Below, piece by piece: positions 1-3,568 of a stretch of 5,319 bases of DNA. Every line of letters starts with the position of its first letter. Positions within the stretch are counted from its first letter, which is position 1. Position numbers and translations under genes: made by a program. The stretch is taken from positions 1 to 5,319 of the forward strand of contig CAYMLQ010000386.1 in the NCBI GenBank assembly GCA_964390795.1. The letters run 5' to 3'. Below the pieces are notes generated by a model. That model was not told where the DNA came from. It did not search any database and saw only the letters and a list, made by a program, of their open reading frames with translations. Source of the stretch: CAYMLQ01 sp964390795. GTDB lineage: Bacteria; Verrucomicrobiota; Kiritimatiellia; RFP12; UBA1067.

Positions 1-1
1 C

Positions 2-2530
2 GTCAACCGCGCGCCCCGGCCCTCCGAGGGCTCGTCCGCCGAGTGGCACCCGCTCCACGCGCTGCCCGCACGGGTCCGGGACGCCGACGGCGCCGCCGCC
101 GCCTTCGCGTACGACGCCTCCGCCCGGCAGACGCGAGCCGAGACCTATCCGTCGCCCGGTGCGCCGGCCGTGACCGAAATAGCGTGGAGCAACAGCCAGC
201 CCGTCTCCGTCACCGACCCCTGCGGCCGCGTCGCGGCCTTCAGCTACGACGCGCTGGGCCGCACCGCCGCCGTCACTCCCGCCGCCGGCCCCGCCGTCCG
301 CTACGAGAACGACGCGCTCGGCAACCTGCGCATGATCGCCCTGCCCTCGCCGGACCAGGCCGCTGAGCGCGTCACGCTGGTCGACGCCGACGAGCTCGGA
401 CGCAACCGCACCGTCACTTATCCCGACGGGCTCTCGGCCCGCGTGTGGCACGACGCCTGCGGCAACCCCACCTCGCGCGTGAGCCGCGCCGGACGCCGCA
501 CGGACGTCTCATGGCTGCCCGCCGCGCATCCCGGTTCCGTGACCCGCTGGCTGGACGCGGGCACGCCCGCGACCGTCTCGTACGACTACGACCTGCTTTT
601 CCGTTCGCTGGCGGTGACCGACCCGATGGGTCAGGTAGTCGAGCGCTACGTCCTGGACGACGAGGACCGGGCCGTCTGCGTCACAAACCTGGAGGGACAG
701 GTGTTCTCCGCCGCCTATGGCGCGGGCGGCATTGCCCTCTCCATGACCCGCTTCGACGGCGTCACGGTCAGTAACGCGTGGGACAGCCTCGGACACCTGC
801 TGGGCGTCACCCACACGCAGCCGGGAACGGGCGAACGCGTGCCCGTCGGCGGCTACGCTTGGAGCGTCGGCGGGCGGCTGCGCTCGGCCTCCAACGCAGT
901 CGCCCGCGCCTCTTGGGCGTACGACGGCGAGGGCGGCGCGACCAACGAGGCGCAGTCGGTCAACGGCGGCCCGTCGTCTTTGGTCTCTTGGTCCTATGAC
1001 GCTTCAGGCCTTCTGACGAACGCCGCGGTTGCCGTAGGACAGGCGTTCCCGCCTGTCCTCTCTTCCTCTTTCGCCTACGACTCCGCCGGACGCCTTGCAT
1101 CCCAGACATTCCCGAACTCTGGGACTCCCGAACTCTCGCACTTCTCCTGTTCCTATTGCGCTTGGAACGGCCTCGTCTCCGCCGTCAGCAACGCGGCGTT
1201 GACAGTCGAAAATGCTTATGACATTCTAGACCGTGTGACGAACATCACATACAGAGTGTCCGACGGCTCGCCTGTCCGCTCCTTCTCGTACGCCTACGAC
1301 CCCGACGGTCTCATCACGCAGAAGGTCGAGGCCGCGACCGGCGGCGCGTCCGTCACCCACGCCTACGCCTACGACGGCCTCGGCCGACTCGTCTCCTCCG
1401 ACTGCGTCTCCTACACCTACGACTTGGCGGGTAACCGCTTGTCCCAAAGTGGCACGGGCGTCCCGCCCGTGGTGTCCGCCTACACTCACAACCGCCTCGA
1501 CGGCGTCTTTTACGATGTTGCCGGGAACGTGACAAGCATGGTCAACCGGGCGGGAGTGACGAACGCCCTGTTCTGGAACACCCAAGGCCAGTTGATCTCG
1601 GTCTCCACCAACGGCGCGTTCGCCGAGTCCTACGCGTACGACGCCCTCGGCCGCCGCGTCAGCTCGACGGATGGAGACGGCACGGTCTTCCACGTGTACG
1701 ACGGCGACGAGTGTGCGGCAGACCTTGACGCTTCCGGCAACCCGCTCCGAACCTACGCATGGGGGGCTGGAATTGACAACCTGCTGGCCGTAACGGTCTT
1801 CGGCCCCGGGGCCACCAACATCTTCTTCGCCGTCAAAGACCATCTCGGCTCAGTCCACGCACTCGTCGACGCCACCGGCCAACTCGCCGCCTCCTACACT
1901 TACGACGCCTGGGGCAGCGTCCTCTCGACCTCTTACTTCTTACCTCTTACATCTTACTTCCCGTCCTTCTCTCTCCGCTATTTGTTCCAAGGGCGCGAGT
2001 ACTCGTTCGCGACCGGGTTCTACAATTTCCGCGCCCGCTGGTGCGACCCCGTGACGGGGCGGTGGCTGAGCAAAGACCCCATCGGGCTTGAAGGAGGGTT
2101 GAATCTGTACGCCTTCTGCGGGGACGATCCGGTTAATTATGTAGATCCGAGTGGTTTGAATCGTTGGGTAGTTGACAAACTGCATTCATTTATTATTGTA
2201 GACGTTTGGAACGACAAGGAACAAGTCATTGGCAAGAAATCGATTACATACTCAATAAGAGGTGTCGAAATTGATTGGTGGTCAGGAGATCCAGAATGTG
2301 ACAATTATACTCGGCTAATTGAGTCGAGTAGCGAGGAAGACAAAGCATTGCTGAAAACTGCTGAATACCTAGAATCACTTCGGTGGTACGAATTCCCTTA
2401 TAACCTCATCTTCTTTAACTGTCGTCACTTCACTGCCGAATTGAGGGACTCCGGACGCAAGGGCGATAACGGTGGTTGTGGACTGTTCCCGTTGTATCCA
2501 CCGGTACTCCCTCCTCTTCCAAATAAGTGA
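2..2530 (+). CDS. RHS/YD-repeat polymorphic toxin, C-terminal 842 residues (5' end outside window)
   Basis: The frame is open from the left edge, so the true start lies upstream; the first ATG is at 170 but YD-repeat sequence already precedes it (FAYDASAR from 104). Residue numbers count from base 2. Degenerate YD repeats (FSYDALGR, WSYDASGLL, FAYDSAGR, AYDGLGRL, YTYDLAGNR, YAYDALGRR) fill roughly residues 30-640 and would form the beta-strand shell that encloses the toxin in RHS/Tc-C proteins. An RHS-associated core follows (about 662-719), then a 123-residue tip unlike the rest. RHS proteins deliver their C-terminal tips to neighbouring cells or targets; the export route here cannot be seen because the N-terminus is missing. 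Four repeat-derived segments sit in linkers between YD units (1036-1059, 1111-1142, 1453-1471, 1931-1958). The family call is very secure; target and function of the tip are inferred. Confidence 0.95.
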   Translation, partial: VNRAPRPSEGSSAEWHPLHALPARVRDADGAAAAFAYDASARQTRAETYPSPGAPAVTEIAWSNSQPVSVTDPCGRVAAFSYDALGRTAAVTPAAGPAVRYENDALGNLRMIALPSPDQAAERVTLVDADELGRNRTVTYPDGLSARVWHDACGNPTSRVSRAGRRTDVSWLPAAHPGSVTRWLDAGTPATVSYDYDLLFRSLAVTDPMGQVVERYVLDDEDRAVCVTNLEGQVFSAAYGAGGIALSMTRFDGVTVSNAWDSLGHLLGVTHTQPGTGERVPVGGYAWSVGGRLRSASNAVARASWAYDGEGGATNEAQSVNGGPSSLVSWSYDASGLLTNAAVAVGQAFPPVLSSSFAYDSAGRLASQTFPNSGTPELSHFSCSYCAWNGLVSAVSNAALTVENAYDILDRVTNITYRVSDGSPVRSFSYAYDPDGLITQKVEAATGGASVTHAYAYDGLGRLVSSDCVSYTYDLAGNRLSQSGTGVPPVVSAYTHNRLDGVFYDVAGNVTSMVNRAGVTNALFWNTQGQLISVSTNGAFAESYAYDALGRRVSSTDGDGTVFHVYDGDECAADLDASGNPLRTYAWGAGIDNLLAVTVFGPGATNIFFAVKDHLGSVHALVDATGQLAASYTYDAWGSVLSTSYFLPLTSYFPSFSLRYLFQGREYSFATGFYNFRARWCDPVTGRWLSKDPIGLEGGLNLYAFCGDDPVNYVDPSGLNRWVVDKLHSFIIVDVWNDKEQVIGKKSITYSIRGVEIDWWSGDPECDNYTRLIESSSEEDKALLKTAEYLESLRWYEFPYNLIFFNCRHFTAELRDSGRKGDNGGCGLFPLYPPVLPPLPNK
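1036..1059 (+). repeat. In-frame hairpin repeat in RHS linker
   Basis: AGGACAGGCG (1036-1045) and CGCCTGTCCT (1050-1059) form a perfect 10-bp inverted repeat around the 4-base loop TTCC. It is translated as part of GQAFPPVL, between the YD repeats WSYDASGLL and FAYDSAGR. This resembles the short GC-rich palindromes scattered through Verrucomicrobiota-type genomes, which is recollection and unverified. Its position in a linker suggests it was tolerated because it left the repeat fold intact. Confidence 0.65.
1111..1142 (+). repeat. Octanucleotide tandem array in RHS linker
   Basis: Four consecutive 8-base units share the form C-Y-S-G-N-A-C-T (CCCGAACT, CTGGGACT, CCCGAACT, CTCGCACT). An 11-base exact direct repeat, TCCCGAACTCT, occurs at 1110-1120 and 1126-1136. 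The array is translated as part of FPNSGTPELSHF, just after a YD repeat. Only four diverged units are present, so it could be a chance run or the remnant of a longer array. Confidence 0.5.
1453..1471 (+). repeat. In-frame hairpin repeat encoding GTGVPPVV
   Basis: CACGGGCG (1453-1460) and CGCCCGTG (1464-1471) form a perfect 8-bp stem with loop TCC. The translated product is GTGVPPVV, following the YD repeat YTYDLAGNRLSQ. Stem length, 3-base loop and even the TCC loop match the repeat copy at 4162-4180 in the restriction-modification gene, although the stem sequence differs. I recognise this palindrome type and its products (GTGVPPV on one strand, GRDARA on the other) as common in PVC-group proteins, from memory only. 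Confidence 0.7.
1931..1958 (+). repeat. Heptanucleotide tandem repeat TCTTACN x4
   Basis: Four exact 7-base units TCTTACN (N = T, C, A, T) lie directly before the RHS core and are translated as TSYFLPLTSYF. Because 7 is not a multiple of 3, each unit is read in a different frame and the peptide repeats every seven residues. The stretch occupies the variable linker that normally joins the last YD repeat (YDAWGSVLS) to the core motif FQGREY. Confidence 0.85.
1985..2158 (+). other. RHS repeat-associated core domain with autoproteolysis-type residues
   Basis: Residues 662-719 of the partial RHS protein match the conserved core: FQGREYS, then GFYNFRARWCDPVTGRW, SKDPIGLEGG, NLYAF and NYVDPSGL. In Tc-C/RHS proteins of known structure this segment is an aspartyl-protease-like element that cuts the tip free inside the shell, using an Arg in the GRW motif and two Asp in DPxG motifs. 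All three are present here (Arg687, Asp692, Asp715), so cleavage after Leu719 is predicted. The motifs are seen directly; cleavage is inferred from the family. The core coding DNA is GC-rich until about 2125, then becomes AT-rich just before the end of the core, which is where tip exchange usually occurs. Confidence 0.88.
2159..2527 (+). other. Variable C-terminal tip: candidate permuted NlpC/P60 (LRAT-like) cysteine toxin domain
   Basis: The tip is 123 residues long and begins right after DPSGL. It carries HSFIIVDVWN near its start (His728, codon 2183-2185) and YNLIFFNCRHFTAEL near its end (Cys807, codon 2420-2422), about 79 residues apart. His before Cys, with Cys in an Asn-Cys-x-x-Phe context next to a helix, is the order of circularly permuted NlpC/P60 proteins. 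These include LRAT and the H-rev107 phospholipase/acyltransferases, whose Cys motif is NCEHFV. Such enzymes act as amidases, acyltransferases or phospholipases. Between the two motifs lies an acidic helical stretch (ESSSEEDKALLKTAEYLESL); the end is Gly/Pro-rich (GGCG, PPVLPPLP). Family assignment rests on motif reading only; a non-enzymatic or different papain-fold role remains possible. Confidence 0.5.
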
Positions 2531-2543
2531 CACCTATAGGTGT
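2530..2543. repeat. Perfect 14-bp palindrome at the end of the RHS gene
   Basis: ACACCTATAGGTGT is its own reverse complement and starts on the last base of the RHS stop codon. As RNA it could fold only into a 5-bp stem with loop TATA, followed by a mixed TTTGTG rather than a U-run, so it is a poor intrinsic terminator. It might be a protein-binding site or a scar at the toxin/immunity junction; nothing more can be said. Confidence 0.45.
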
Positions 2544-2609
2544 TTGTGTAGTGGAGAAAGCAATGTTGTGTGCAGTTGTTGATTATGTGTTGCCAAAATA
2601 GTGATGCAT

Positions 2610-2614
2610 AGGAG
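2610..2614 (+). promoter_or_regulatory. Probable ribosome binding site for the membrane protein gene
   Basis: AGGAG lies only 3 bases before the ATG at 2618 and 12 bases before the in-frame ATG at 2627. Neither spacing is ideal, so the start is ambiguous; a third in-frame ATG is at 2636. An in-frame TAG at 2609-2611 rules out any start further upstream. Confidence 0.5.
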
Positions 2615-2617
2615 CTA

Positions 2618-3163
2618 ATGATTTTTATGGGGCTGATGGCTCAGTTATTACCTTCGGAAGTGTCGAAAAAGATACTTGCAGTATCATTGTGTCTCACTGT
2701 TTGGACGATTGCTATTGGAGTCTCGGATCTTTTTGCATTACATTTATGTCGTGTCAAGTTATCGTTATCTTGGTTGAATATTGTTGCACCTGTTGCTACA
2801 GTAGTTATCATTGATCCATGGTCGTGGATTGTTAAGAATAGATATTGTTGTTTGCCTTATGTCAGGAGTCAACTTGCGTATTTTGTGTTGTTAATTGTCG
2901 TTATTATACTTTGGACAAGCTTGGTGTTGGAAGTAAATATAAAGGTGATTGAGGTGCGTTTGCCTATTGAATTGAATGAGCATGAAATTCAGTACGTATA
3001 TGACAATCTGAAAGGAGACTGGTCGTACAATCCCAAAAGTGGTGTTATCTATATTCGTAGACAATCTTCGTCTTCACTCACCCAGATTAAAGAAATTCGC
3101 CGGGAATTATTACTGAAAAGGAGAAAATCGGAGATATACAGTGGGGCGAAACAGGGGACGTAA
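2618..3163 (+). CDS. Small membrane protein, candidate immunity protein for the RHS tip
   Basis: I do not recognise this 181-residue protein. Three hydrophobic stretches look like membrane segments: about residues 19-42 (ILAVSLCLTVWTIAIG), 49-72 (LNIVAPVATVVIID) and 84-106 (YFVLLIVVIILW). A C-terminal soluble part of about 75 residues follows, with a basic helix near the end (IKEIRRELLLKRRK). It begins 87 bases after the RHS stop codon on the same strand. It is as AT-rich as the RHS tip (38% GC at 2641-2700, 40% at 3001-3060) and unlike the flanking genes. Polymorphic toxin genes are usually followed directly by the gene that protects the producer, and a membrane-bound immunity protein would fit a toxin that attacks lipid or cell wall. 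That role is inferred from position and composition, not from homology. The start may be 2618, 2627 or 2636. Confidence 0.7.
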   Translation: MIFMGLMAQLLPSEVSKKILAVSLCLTVWTIAIGVSDLFALHLCRVKLSLSWLNIVAPVATVVIIDPWSWIVKNRYCCLPYVRSQLAYFVLLIVVIILWTSLVLEVNIKVIEVRLPIELNEHEIQYVYDNLKGDWSYNPKSGVIYIRRQSSSSLTQIKEIRRELLLKRRKSEIYSGAKQGT

Positions 3164-3184
3164 TTCGGCATTGGACAAACACGT

Positions 3185-3538
3185 ATGCGGATCGTGACGA
3201 ATATGCATAAGACTGAAAAGTGCGGCATCTATCGAAACGCATTGGGCGCGCGCCGCGGACGGCGCGTGTCCGCGCCAGTCTTCGCCCTTTTCCTGGCGCT
3301 GGCGGCGGGGATCGCCGTTGCCGCCGGCGGCAATAATAACCCCGAAGATACGACGCCGCCCAAGCCTGACGATACGCCGAAGACAGACGTTCCCGTGAGC
3401 GACCCCGTGAGCGTGATGACGGGCGCGGTGTTCTTCGACCAGACGGACGTCGCCGTACCCTGTCCCGGCGTGCCGCTGCTCTTCGTCCGCGACTACCGCA
3501 GCAACCGCGACGCCGGGACTAACGCGCCTTGTCCGTGA
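3185..3538 (+). pseudogene. Truncated RHS-family protein, N-terminal remnant with signal peptide
   Basis: The 117-residue product has a basic N-region (GARRGRR), a hydrophobic stretch at about residues 31-48 (VFALFLALAAGIAVAA) with an Ala-x-Ala-like cleavage site, then a Pro/Asp/Thr-rich linker (about 51-70). The next segment, DPVSVMTGAVFFDQTDVAVP...GVPLLFVRDYRSN, is typical of the DUF6531-type domain that opens many RHS/YD-repeat proteins. Full-length relatives continue with hundreds of YD repeats. Here the frame closes at TGA (3536-3538) and I found no continuation in the other two frames, so this is truncation rather than a simple frameshift. It restores the high GC of the RHS gene. No clear ribosome binding site precedes the ATG at 3185; the ATG at 3203 is an alternative. 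It may be the broken start of a second RHS gene or of a sibling copy. Confidence 0.75.
3254..3274 (+). repeat. GC-rich inverted repeat in the signal-peptide coding region
   Basis: CGCGGAC (3254-3260) and GTCCGCG (3268-3274) form a perfect 7-bp inverted repeat around GGCGCGT. It encodes the basic GRRVSA segment just before the hydrophobic core of the signal peptide. It may be another interspersed palindrome or simply Arg/Ala codon bias in GC-rich DNA. Confidence 0.35.
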
Positions 3539-3568
3539 TGGCGGCGTGAAGTACGTTGAAACCAGTGT

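Noticed and set aside
1226..1843. 205-codon open frame on the - strand opposite the RHS gene
   Set aside because: The + strand encodes clear YD repeats throughout; the Val/Gly/Arg-rich minus product is the expected mirror of GC-rich codons.
2531..2550. Possible intrinsic terminator after the RHS gene
   Set aside because: The stem is only 5 bp and no run of T follows.
2581..2586. GATTAT as a possible -10 promoter box before the membrane protein gene
   Set aside because: It matches the consensus at 4 of 6 bases and no -35-like sequence sits at suitable distance; AT-rich DNA gives such matches by chance.
3171..3176. TTGGAC as a -35 box for the RHS remnant
   Set aside because: No -10-like sequence occurs 16-18 bases downstream.
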